A stretch of DNA of 5,545 nucleotides, taken from Burkholderiaceae bacterium (GTDB lineage: Bacteria; Pseudomonadota; Gammaproteobacteria; Burkholderiales; Burkholderiaceae). A program made the position numbers and the translations under genes. The DNA is taken from positions 1 to 5,545 of the forward strand of contig CANBYN010000137.1 of assembly GCA_947373615.1 (NCBI GenBank). The letters are read 5' to 3'. The notes under the pieces were generated by a model. That model ran no database searches and was not told where the DNA came from. It saw nothing but the letters and a program-made list of their open reading frames with translations. Shown here one piece after another: positions 1 to 5,545 of the stretch. Within the stretch, counting starts at the first letter, position 1. Every line of letters starts with the position of its first letter.

Positions 1-363
1 GCTGATTGGAAAGCTAGTGCTATTGCTTGCTAATACTGCCTCTGGTTTTGCATACTGCTCTAATTTGGCAAACAATTCTTGCTTGATGTCTAAGCGCTCA
101 GGAATACATTCAATCACCAAATCAACTTCAGCCCAATCAACCTCTTCAAGAGAACCTGCAACAGTCAATAAATGAATTCGATTCTCATAACCTAGCTCAG
201 TCATGTTGCTTACAAAGTAATCAGGTAATAGCGCTCGTCGCTCAGTAGTTGGCTCAACTACTTGTACGGCACAACCGCCACGTGCGCAGACTGTAGCAAC
301 ATCGGCACCCATCGTGCCTCCGCCGACGATTACTACCTTGGTTTCTGCAGGGGTAAACAACAT
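1..363 (-). CDS. 3-hydroxyacyl-CoA dehydrogenase family protein, N-terminal part (3' end beyond window)
   Basis: This reading frame is open from an ATG at 363-361 to the window edge, giving 121 codons without a stop; the C-terminal part is missing. An AGGAGA ribosome binding site (371-376, minus strand) lies 7 bases before the ATG and supports the start. The N-terminus is a Rossmann NAD-binding domain: a beta strand KVVIV (residues 9-13), the loop G14-G-G-T-M-G19, and an acidic Glu37 at the end of the second strand, which favours NAD over NADP. Residues 81-100 (LVIECIPERLDIKQELFAKL) and LASNSTS (110-116) match conserved stretches of 3-hydroxyacyl-CoA dehydrogenases. The catalytic His and the C-terminal dimerisation domain would lie outside the window. 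Relatives include L-gulonate 3-dehydrogenase and carnitine dehydrogenase, so the substrate may be a free hydroxy acid rather than an acyl-CoA. It is divergent from the transport operon and may be co-regulated with it. The family call is firm; the substrate is unknown. Confidence 0.88.
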   Translation of the reverse strand, partial: MLFTPAETKVVIVGGGTMGADVATVCARGGCAVQVVEPTTERRALLPDYFVSNMTELGYENRIHLLTVAGSLEEVDWAEVDLVIECIPERLDIKQELFAKLEQYAKPEAVLASNSTSFPIS

Positions 364-391
364 TACATATTCTCCTAATGGCAAAGCACTT

Positions 392-421
392 TTAATAAAA
401 ATCCTCATACAATGGGGTCAT
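392..421 (-). promoter_or_regulatory. Candidate sigma-70 promoter for the leftward dehydrogenase gene
   Basis: Read on the minus strand, ATGACC (421-416, four of six matches to TTGACA) and TATTAA (397-392, four of six matches to TATAAT) are separated by 18 bases. Transcription would start around 385, leaving a leader of about 20 bases before the AGGAGA ribosome binding site of the gene starting at 363. Position and spacing fit, but each box is a weak match and the region is AT-rich, so chance matches are likely. Confidence 0.35.
408..413 (+). promoter_or_regulatory. Candidate -10 box for the rightward operon
   Basis: TACAAT is a five-of-six match to the sigma-70 -10 consensus and lies 34 bases before the ATG of the first operon gene, so a short leader is possible. 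No convincing -35 box is found 16-18 bases upstream, so the promoter would need an activator or be weak. It lies inside the candidate promoter of the divergent gene, so the two transcription units may compete or share control. Confidence 0.3.
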
Positions 422-447
422 TATTTCAATAAAAAACATGGTGAGAC

Positions 448-1377
448 ATGATCCCCGTCAATTCGGTGTTACAGGTTGGTCATTTCCCTGAAATTATGCA
501 GGCAGAAATTGATCGACGCTTCACTCCAAAATACCACCCCGATCCACAAGCCCCAGCACCAACTGGAAACTTTCAAGCAATTTTGATTCGCTCCAATACC
601 AAACTGCCTGAGTCTCTAGTAAAGCAGATTCCCAGCATTCATATGGTAGCAACCTGTGGCGTGGGGTATGACAACCTTCCCTTGAGCTACCTCAAAGAAC
701 GAGGTATCAAAGCCTCCAACACACCAGGCGTTTTAAATGATGCTGTCTGCGAGCTTGCGATTGGCATAATGCTAAGCCTATTACGCCGTATTCCCGAAGC
801 TCAAGAATTTGTAAAAAGCTCCGCTTGGTCTAAAGGCCTATTTCAGCTAACTACTACATTAGCCGGTAAGCGGGTAGGCATAGCGGGTATGGGTCGCATA
901 GGTCAGGACTTAGCTAAGCGTTTGGAACCTTTTAAGGTCGAGATTGCTTATACAGGTCCCAACGCAAAGTCCTTGCCTTATATTTACTATCCCAGCATTC
1001 ATGAATTGGCTGCTAACTGCGACGTGCTTTTCTTGACCTGTCCAGCTACTTCTGAGACCGATAAAATGATTAATTCAGAGGTTCTAGAGGCATTGGGGCC
1101 AACTTCTTATTTAATTAATATAGCTCGAGGCAGTGTAGTGGACGAAGCGGCACTTTTATATGCGCTGCAGCATAAAAAGATTGCTGGCGCCGCTTTGGAT
1201 GTCTTTGAAAATGAACCAAACCCAAATTCAGCCTTCTTAAATCTTGATAATGTTTTATTAACACCTCATATTGGGAGTGCCACTTTGGAAACCCGAATAG
1301 CAATGACCAATTTAGCCGTAGATAATTTAGAAGCATTTTTTAAACAACAACCACTTCCTTCGGAAGTTGAAAAATAA
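448..1377 (+). CDS. D-isomer-specific 2-hydroxyacid dehydrogenase (glyoxylate/hydroxypyruvate reductase type)
   Basis: This 309-residue cytosolic oxidoreductase has the usual family length and probably interconverts a 2-keto acid and its D-2-hydroxy acid. Residues 1-100 form the catalytic half, with ATCGVGYDN (68-76) and NTPGVLNDAV (91-100). The nucleotide-binding domain begins near GKRVGIAGMGRIG (140-152) with G147-x-G149-x-x-G152. The catalytic triad of the family is intact: Arg227 in NIARGS, Glu256 in DVFENEP and His274 in TPHIGS. The second Rossmann strand ends in AYTGP (167-171) without the acidic residue typical of NAD-dependent members, which suggests NADP(H) use; this is an inference. 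The ATG is the first possible start, because an in-frame TGA lies at 442-444. Its ribosome binding site is poor: GGTGAG (440-445) is only 2 bases away. The aldolase gene follows after 12 bases. Glyoxylate, hydroxypyruvate or a similar acid is likely, but the exact substrate cannot be told. Confidence 0.92.
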   Translation: MIPVNSVLQVGHFPEIMQAEIDRRFTPKYHPDPQAPAPTGNFQAILIRSNTKLPESLVKQIPSIHMVATCGVGYDNLPLSYLKERGIKASNTPGVLNDAVCELAIGIMLSLLRRIPEAQEFVKSSAWSKGLFQLTTTLAGKRVGIAGMGRIGQDLAKRLEPFKVEIAYTGPNAKSLPYIYYPSIHELAANCDVLFLTCPATSETDKMINSEVLEALGPTSYLINIARGSVVDEAALLYALQHKKIAGAALDVFENEPNPNSAFLNLDNVLLTPHIGSATLETRIAMTNLAVDNLEAFFKQQPLPSEVEK

Positions 1378-1389
1378 AACGGAGTCAGC

Positions 1390-2316
1390 ATGACCATCTC
1401 TTTGCACCCTTCCACTTTACCCGCCGTCTTATCGCCGGTCTTAACCCCCTTTAAAGCCGATGGGAGTCCAGATGCTGCAAAGCTACTCAAACAATGCAAA
1501 TGGCTAGAGGCCAATGGTGTCGGTCAAGCTGTTTTTGGTACGAACTCTGAAGCAAATTCAATGTCTGCCCCACAAAAGATGAACACTTTGACTTCACTGA
1601 TCGAGGGCGGCCTTAATCCAGAACATATGATGCCTGGAACTGGCGCAACATCTATTGATGCAACAGTTAATATGACGCGTCATGCCGTCAATCATAAATG
1701 TCCCGGAGTATTGATGTTGCCACCGTTCTATTACAAAGACATTTGTGACGATGGTCTCTTCGCTTACTTTTCAGAAGTGATTCAAAAGATTGGCAATGCT
1801 GCGCTACAAATTTATATCTACAACATTCCTCCAGTGACCAAAATTAATTTAAGCCTCTCTTTGCTTGAACGTCTAACAAAAGAATATCCAAAGACTGTAG
1901 TAGGCATGAAAGATAGCTCTGGTGATTGGTCTTATACCGAATCCGTCATCAAACTGCTAGCGCCCTCTGGATTTCGCGTATACGCAGGTAACGAAGTATT
2001 CTTGATGCGTACCTTACGAGCAGGCGGTGTTGGCTGCATCTCAGCCACCACCAACATCAATCCCAAAGCTATCGCTGACTTAGCGGCACACTGGAGAGAA
2101 TCAAACGCGGATGAGCGCCAAGCTGGATTAGATAAAGTACGAAGCATCTTTGCAAAGTACCAAATGATTGCGGGCATGAAGACTGCAGTAGCTCATTACA
2201 GCAAAGATCCAGAGTGGCTCCGAGTGCGTCCACCGCTAGTTCAGTTAAGCGCCGATCAACAAGAAAAATTGCTTAGTGAATTGCAAGCAATCAATTTCAG
2301 CATGCCAGGCCTTTAA
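1390..2316 (+). CDS. Dihydrodipicolinate synthase/N-acetylneuraminate lyase family protein (not a biosynthetic DapA)
   Basis: This is a 308-residue TIM-barrel enzyme of the class I aldolase superfamily, close to the usual length of about 300. The Schiff-base lysine is Lys174 in VGMKDSSGD, and the catalytic tyrosine is Tyr144 in YIYNIPP. Tyr114 in PPFYYK aligns with Tyr107 of E. coli DapA. The phosphate/carboxylate-loop motif normally written GTTGE is GTNSE here (50-54). The arginine that binds aspartate semialdehyde in true DapA (Arg138, in YNVPSRT) is replaced by Val149. The fold and imine chemistry are therefore kept, but lysine biosynthesis is unlikely. Retro-aldol cleavage or dehydration of a 2-keto acid to pyruvate or a related product fits better (inference). 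A GGAG ribosome binding site (1381-1384) lies 5 bases before the ATG, which is 12 bases after the dehydrogenase stop, so the two genes are surely cotranscribed. A TRAP transporter follows, pointing to catabolism of an imported acid. Confidence 0.9.
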   Translation: MTISLHPSTLPAVLSPVLTPFKADGSPDAAKLLKQCKWLEANGVGQAVFGTNSEANSMSAPQKMNTLTSLIEGGLNPEHMMPGTGATSIDATVNMTRHAVNHKCPGVLMLPPFYYKDICDDGLFAYFSEVIQKIGNAALQIYIYNIPPVTKINLSLSLLERLTKEYPKTVVGMKDSSGDWSYTESVIKLLAPSGFRVYAGNEVFLMRTLRAGGVGCISATTNINPKAIADLAAHWRESNADERQAGLDKVRSIFAKYQMIAGMKTAVAHYSKDPEWLRVRPPLVQLSADQQEKLLSELQAINFSMPGL

Positions 2317-2346
2317 TTAAAAACATAAAATATTTAGGAGACTTGA

Positions 2347-3297
2347 ATGAAATTACTTAAAGCTATTGTGCTCTCTCTCAGCTTCTTATGGGCAGGTGTA
2401 CAAGCGCAAAATATCTCTATTGCAACTGGTGGAACTGGCGGTGTTTACTACCCAATGGGCGGTGGTTTGGCCTCAGTTCTCTCTAGTAAGGTTCCAGGAA
2501 TGTCAGCCACGGCTGAAGTGACGGGCGGTTCAGTAGACAACCTTAATCTGATTGGTACTGGAAAACCTTATGTCGGCTTTTCTATGGCCGATGCAGCCAA
2601 AGATGCGCAGATTGGAGATGGTAAATTTGCTGGCAAAAAAGTGGATCTGCGCACTCTCGTAGTTCTGTATCCTAATTTGATGCACGTTGTAACCGTGGAC
2701 TCCACGGGCATTAAGTCGATGAAGGATTTGAAGGGTAAGCGCATTAGCACGGGCGCTCCCGGAAGTGCTACCGAAGTTATGGCCTTTCGCTTATTGGAAG
2801 CTGCTGGCATTGATAAAGATAAAGATGTGAAACGTGAGCGCTTAAGCGTAGCAGAATCGGTCAATGCCATAAAAGACCGTAAGATTGATGCGTTTTTCTG
2901 GGTAGGAGGGCTACCCACAGCTGCAGTCACCGACTTGGCTAACACCCCAGGAACCAAAATCGTGATGGTCGATACCAATCAAGAAGTGGCCGCCATGAAT
3001 AAGAAATATGGAGATCTCTACTTCACCGCAAATATCCCCAAGGAAACCTATAGCGGGATGGCAAAAGACAATAAAGTTTCTGCTGTAGCAAATATATTAG
3101 TAGTTAACGCCAATATGCCAGATGATCAAGCTTATAAGATTGTTAAGGCTATTTTTGACAACAAGCTTGAGCTAGTCCGCACCCATCAAGAGTATATGAG
3201 TGTGAGCCTAGATAACCAAAAAACAAAATCTACTCCAGTAGATTTTCATCCAGGCGCACTGAAGTATTTCAAAGAAAAGAACGTCAAACTAAACTAA
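2347..3297 (+). CDS. TAXI family TRAP transporter solute-binding protein
   Basis: This 316-residue periplasmic protein captures the solute for the downstream fused TRAP permease. It has a Sec signal peptide: basic MKLLK, a hydrophobic core (residues 6-18) and a likely cleavage site VQA|QN after residue 20. The mature protein opens with ISIATGGTGGVYYPMGGGLA (23-42), the hallmark of the TAXI family. DLKGKRISTGAPGSATEVMA (127-146), where the binding pocket's second lobe begins, is also typical. Length fits the family, usually 310-330. No lipobox cysteine is seen, so it is soluble rather than a lipoprotein. An AGGAG ribosome binding site (2336-2340) lies 6 bases before the ATG. The gap from the preceding gene is 30 bases. 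Characterised TAXI proteins bind glutamate, glutamine or 2-oxoglutarate, but most are uncharacterised. The ligand here is probably a 2-keto or hydroxy acid given its enzyme neighbours; this is an inference from context only. Confidence 0.95.
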   Translation: MKLLKAIVLSLSFLWAGVQAQNISIATGGTGGVYYPMGGGLASVLSSKVPGMSATAEVTGGSVDNLNLIGTGKPYVGFSMADAAKDAQIGDGKFAGKKVDLRTLVVLYPNLMHVVTVDSTGIKSMKDLKGKRISTGAPGSATEVMAFRLLEAAGIDKDKDVKRERLSVAESVNAIKDRKIDAFFWVGGLPTAAVTDLANTPGTKIVMVDTNQEVAAMNKKYGDLYFTANIPKETYSGMAKDNKVSAVANILVVNANMPDDQAYKIVKAIFDNKLELVRTHQEYMSVSLDNQKTKSTPVDFHPGALKYFKEKNVKLN

Positions 3298-3314
3298 GTC
3301 TGTACTGGCAATAT

Positions 3315-3337
3315 AGGGGTGAGCCAATCTCACCCCT
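3315..3337 (+). promoter_or_regulatory. Intercistronic hairpin between binding-protein and permease genes
   Basis: AGGGGTGAG (3315-3323) and CTCACCCCT (3329-3337) form a perfect 9-bp stem around the 5-base loop CCAAT. It starts 18 bases after the binding-protein stop and ends 44 bases before the permease start. The bases after it are pyrimidine-rich but lack a clean T run, so it is a poor full terminator. Such hairpins between a binding-protein gene and its membrane partner commonly protect the upstream mRNA from 3' exonucleases or partly terminate transcription, giving more binding protein than permease. That role is inferred from position; the stem itself is plain in the sequence. Confidence 0.65.
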
Positions 3338-3381
3338 TCTGCTTTAATGTTGTGCATAAATATAAATAAATAGGTAGAGAC

Positions 3382-5394
3382 ATGAATCAAAATGCCATTG
3401 ACAATGAAACGCAAGAAAAACTAGACGCATTTATTAAGCAAGAAGAAGGAGATTCCAATGATTACAAGGGTCTCCTAGCCAAGTTCATTACACTAGTTGC
3501 TGTTGGAATGTCCCTGTTTCATCTATATGCTGCCTACTCGATTGTTCCTACTCAAGAGTTGCGCGTCATTCACGTTGCTCTAGTGTTATTTTTGGTTTTC
3601 TTAAGCTTCCCTATTGCAACGCGCTTTAAAAACCGATTAATGCCTTGGGATGTCATATTTGCCATAGCCTCGGTAATGATCGCTTATTACATTCTGAGTG
3701 GCGGTGATGATTTCATGGACAGAAATACCGCACCCAATTCAACTGATGTTGTTGTCGGCATCACATTGATTCTGCTCATTCTCGAGAGCGTCCGAAGAAC
3801 AAATGGCATGATCCTAGTTTCCGTTACCGCTCTGTTTTTGCTCTACGCTTTGTTTGGCAATTATTTACCAGCACCATGGACACATAAAGGCTATGACTTA
3901 GATCGCCTGGTTGGCTACATGTACATGACTCTTGAAGGCATCTACGGTACTGCAGTAGATGTTTCGGCAACTCTCATCATACTTTTCACTATCTTTGGAG
4001 CTTTCTTGCAATTTACAGGCGCTGGCAAGTTCTTTATCGATTTCTCATTCGCTGCAATGGGAGGAAAATCCTCCGGTGTGGGTAGAACAATTGTGATGTC
4101 GTCATTTCTTTTGGGCGGCCCATCTGGATCAGGAGTTGCCACCACCGTCACCGTAGGATCAGTAGCAGCTCCCATGCTCGAAAAAGTAGGTTACGAACGA
4201 AATGCGGCTGGCGGTCTCTTGGCAGCCGGAGGATTAGGCGCCATCATCTCTCCACCAGTATTGGGCGCTGCAGCCTTCTTGATTGCAGACTTTCTAAAAA
4301 TCTCTTACTTAGACGTGTTGTTGATGGCAACCATCCCAACCATTCTTTTCTACCTAGGCTTATTTGTCATGGTAGAGATTGATGTTCGCAAATACGGCAT
4401 GAAGAACATTCACTTTGAATCCTCCGAGTCCGCATGGCAACTCACTAAAAAATACTGGTTTCATTTCTTCTCACTAATTTCAATTGTGGTGTTCATGCTC
4501 ATGGGCTTTTCACCTGTGATGTCAGTATTCTGGGCAACCGTCGTCTCAGCCTTCTCTAGCATGTTGCGCGAAGATACCGCCATCATTCCTTGGGCTTGGT
4601 TCAAGGGAAAGCAACCCATCATCTCAGGACTTTATAACTCAAACCTTACTAAATCCTTAGCTTCAGGCTCTACCGGTGTTTTAGCAATTGCAGCAACTTG
4701 CGCTGGCGCAGGACTAATTGTAGGCACCGTCACTCTGACTGGCCTAGGTCTTAAGTTCAGCTCGATTGTGATTCAATATGCAGGCGGCTCACTCTTGCTG
4801 ACCACCATTTTTACAGCGCTCGTAGTATGGGTAGTTGGCCTTGCAGTTCCTGTTACAGCGTCTTACATTATTTGTGCTGTCATTGCAGCACCTGCGCTCA
4901 TTAATTTAGGTGTGCCAGCATTTGCAGCCCATATGTTTATCTTTTACTATGCAGTACTTTCAGAGGTATCACCTCCTACCGCACTCTCCCCCTTTGCCGC
5001 GGCGGCAATTTGCAAGGGCAACCCCTATAAGACAACCTTACAAACTTGGAAATATGTTGCGCCAGCAATCCTCGTACCATTTATGTTTGTTCTTGATAAA
5101 TCAGGTGTGAGCTTATTGCTCATGGGCTCTACCAATGCTCTAGAACATGCTGATTGGATGCAAATAGCCTGGGTTTCATTTACCGCAGTAGCGGGCATTA
5201 TCTGCCTAGCTGGTGGCTTGCAAGGTTGGTTTATTGAAAAAACCAAGGTCTTTGAACGCATCATTATGGTGGTATCAGGCGTGGCTCTAGCATACCCATC
5301 AACCGAGGCTGACTTAATAGGCTTCATTGGGTTCGGCTTAGTATTGATTACTCAAACCATGACCCATTTCAAACGTACCCCAAAAACTTCGTAA
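3382..5394 (+). CDS. TRAP transporter fused permease (4TM small subunit joined to 12TM large subunit)
   Basis: This 670-residue inner-membrane protein joins the small (DctQ-like) and large (DctM-like) TRAP subunits in one chain, the usual form in TAXI systems, and would use a sodium or proton gradient to import the solute brought by the neighbouring binding protein. A charged cytoplasmic-like tail (1-30) precedes helices near 31-53, 61-79, 90-106 and 122-138, forming the Q-like part. The M-like part has two related halves. The first contains GGPSGSGVATTVTVGS (245-260) and SPPVLGAAAF (290-299); the second contains GLAVPVTASYI (486-496) and SPPTALSPFAAAA (530-542). The paired SPP motifs reflect the internal repeat known for this elevator-type fold. 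Extra hydrophobic stretches lie near 592-611 and 643-660. The ATG is preceded by a modest AGGTAGAG element (3372-3379), and an in-frame TAA at 3367-3369 excludes a longer protein. No frameshift is seen. The family call is firm; the substrate is unknown. Confidence 0.94.
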   Translation: MNQNAIDNETQEKLDAFIKQEEGDSNDYKGLLAKFITLVAVGMSLFHLYAAYSIVPTQELRVIHVALVLFLVFLSFPIATRFKNRLMPWDVIFAIASVMIAYYILSGGDDFMDRNTAPNSTDVVVGITLILLILESVRRTNGMILVSVTALFLLYALFGNYLPAPWTHKGYDLDRLVGYMYMTLEGIYGTAVDVSATLIILFTIFGAFLQFTGAGKFFIDFSFAAMGGKSSGVGRTIVMSSFLLGGPSGSGVATTVTVGSVAAPMLEKVGYERNAAGGLLAAGGLGAIISPPVLGAAAFLIADFLKISYLDVLLMATIPTILFYLGLFVMVEIDVRKYGMKNIHFESSESAWQLTKKYWFHFFSLISIVVFMLMGFSPVMSVFWATVVSAFSSMLREDTAIIPWAWFKGKQPIISGLYNSNLTKSLASGSTGVLAIAATCAGAGLIVGTVTLTGLGLKFSSIVIQYAGGSLLLTTIFTALVVWVVGLAVPVTASYIICAVIAAPALINLGVPAFAAHMFIFYYAVLSEVSPPTALSPFAAAAICKGNPYKTTLQTWKYVAPAILVPFMFVLDKSGVSLLLMGSTNALEHADWMQIAWVSFTAVAGIICLAGGLQGWFIEKTKVFERIIMVVSGVALAYPSTEADLIGFIGFGLVLITQTMTHFKRTPKTS

Positions 5395-5427
5395 GCAGCA
5401 CATTCCAATAAAGTATTCGCCTCACTC

Positions 5428-5461
5428 AACCATAACGCCCGCTATTGCGGGCTTTATGGTT
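5428..5461 (+). terminator. Rho-independent-type terminator after the permease gene, possibly bidirectional
   Basis: The arms 5428-5442 and 5447-5461 pair over 14 of 15 positions around the loop TATT. The core is GCCCGC/GCGGGC, followed by one C-T mismatch and then an AT-rich outer stem (AACCATAA/TTATGGTT). The hairpin begins 33 bases after the permease stop. The arm after the GC core is T-rich on the plus strand, and the other arm gives a similar AT-rich tail on the minus strand, so it could end transcription from both sides. There is no long uninterrupted T run. Confidence 0.75.
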
Positions 5462-5491
5462 TATCGATCAGAAATTTATGGTCGCTGCATT

Positions 5492-5545
5492 TTACGCAAT
5501 TTTTGTCCATGCCCCTTTACCAGCGTATTGCTTTATAGCAGCCTC
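5492..5545 (-). CDS. Possible C-terminal end of an unidentified convergent gene
   Basis: Read leftward from the window edge, this frame gives EAAIKQYAGKGAWTKIA followed by TAA at 5494-5492. The residue mix looks like a real soluble protein end, and the stop lies 30 bases from the shared terminator hairpin, as expected for a convergent gene. The other two minus-strand frames close within nine codons of the edge. A 22-codon plus-strand frame (from 5478) is also open here, so the strand is not certain. The fragment is too short for me to recognise a family, and no function is proposed. Confidence 0.35.
   Translation of the reverse strand, partial: EAAIKQYAGKGAWTKIA

Noticed and set aside
407..414. 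CATACAAT as a GntR-type operator half site (TTGTATG on the other strand)
   Set aside because: Only one half is present; no inverted second half lies at a suitable distance, so an operator cannot be supported.
1390..2316. Annotation as dapA, the lysine biosynthesis 4-hydroxy-tetrahydrodipicolinate synthase
   Set aside because: The substrate-binding Arg138 position is valine and GTTGE is GTNSE; the context is transport and catabolism. Only the superfamily name is supported.
2312..2321. Palindrome TTTAATTAAA around the stop codon of the DapA-like gene
   Set aside because: It is a short AT-only palindrome, expected by chance in an AT-rich gap.
2326..2331. TAAAAT as a -10 box of a promoter specific to the binding-protein gene
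   Set aside because: A start of transcription about 7 bases later would fall inside the ribosome binding site at 2336-2340, and the spacer is simply AT-rich.
2568..2978. A 136-codon open frame on the minus strand inside the TAXI binding-protein gene
   Set aside because: It is antisense to a clear family protein, has no recognisable domain, and is explained by the codon pattern of the real gene.
3315..3337. Complete rho-independent terminator separating the permease from the operon
   Set aside because: No T run follows the stem, no clear promoter is visible before 3382, and TAXI binding protein and permease function as a pair, so a complete stop is unlikely.
4910..5327. Short open frames on both strands inside the permease gene (4910-5110 plus, 5025-5327 minus)
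   Set aside because: They overlap conserved transmembrane coding sequence in other frames, show no family resemblance and have composition typical of shadow frames.
5478..5545. Plus-strand open frame starting ATG at 5478 and running off the window edge
   Set aside because: No ribosome binding site precedes it, and the minus-strand frame over the same bases gives a more protein-like sequence that ends next to the terminator. It cannot be fully excluded.

Overview
The window looks like a piece of a betaproteobacterial chromosome, most likely a moderate-GC member of the Burkholderiales such as Polynucleobacter. I base this on the non-extreme base composition, the compact operon layout, and the resemblance of the 2-hydroxyacid dehydrogenase and DapA-like protein to Burkholderiales families as I remember them. 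This is an inference from memory, not a database result.

Layout. Positions 1-363 hold the N-terminal 121 codons of a leftward NAD-dependent 3-hydroxyacyl-CoA dehydrogenase-type protein, cut off by the window edge. Positions 364-447 are a short divergent intergenic region with promoter-like sequences. Four rightward genes follow, close enough to be one operon: a D-isomer-specific 2-hydroxyacid dehydrogenase (448-1377), a dihydrodipicolinate synthase/N-acetylneuraminate lyase superfamily aldolase or hydratase (1390-2316), a TAXI-type TRAP transporter periplasmic binding protein (2347-3297), and a fused 4TM/12TM TRAP permease (3382-5394). A perfect 9-bp hairpin sits between the binding-protein and permease genes. 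A strong terminator-like hairpin (5428-5461) follows the permease. The right edge carries what may be the last 17 codons of a convergent leftward gene (5492-5545).

How the genes work together (inference). The binding protein captures a small organic acid in the periplasm, and the fused permease imports it using a sodium or proton gradient. The DapA-like enzyme then probably cleaves or dehydrates a 2-keto acid through a lysine Schiff base, and the 2-hydroxyacid dehydrogenase interconverts a 2-keto acid (glyoxylate or hydroxypyruvate type) and its D-2-hydroxy acid. The divergent dehydrogenase may act on the same compound or its CoA thioester. No regulator gene is visible and the substrate cannot be read from the sequence.

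I found no mobile element, CRISPR array, RNA gene or clearly new type of system. This is a compact and mostly conventional uptake-and-catabolism locus. Its most interesting parts are the altered active site of the DapA-like enzyme, the unknown transport substrate and the intercistronic hairpin.
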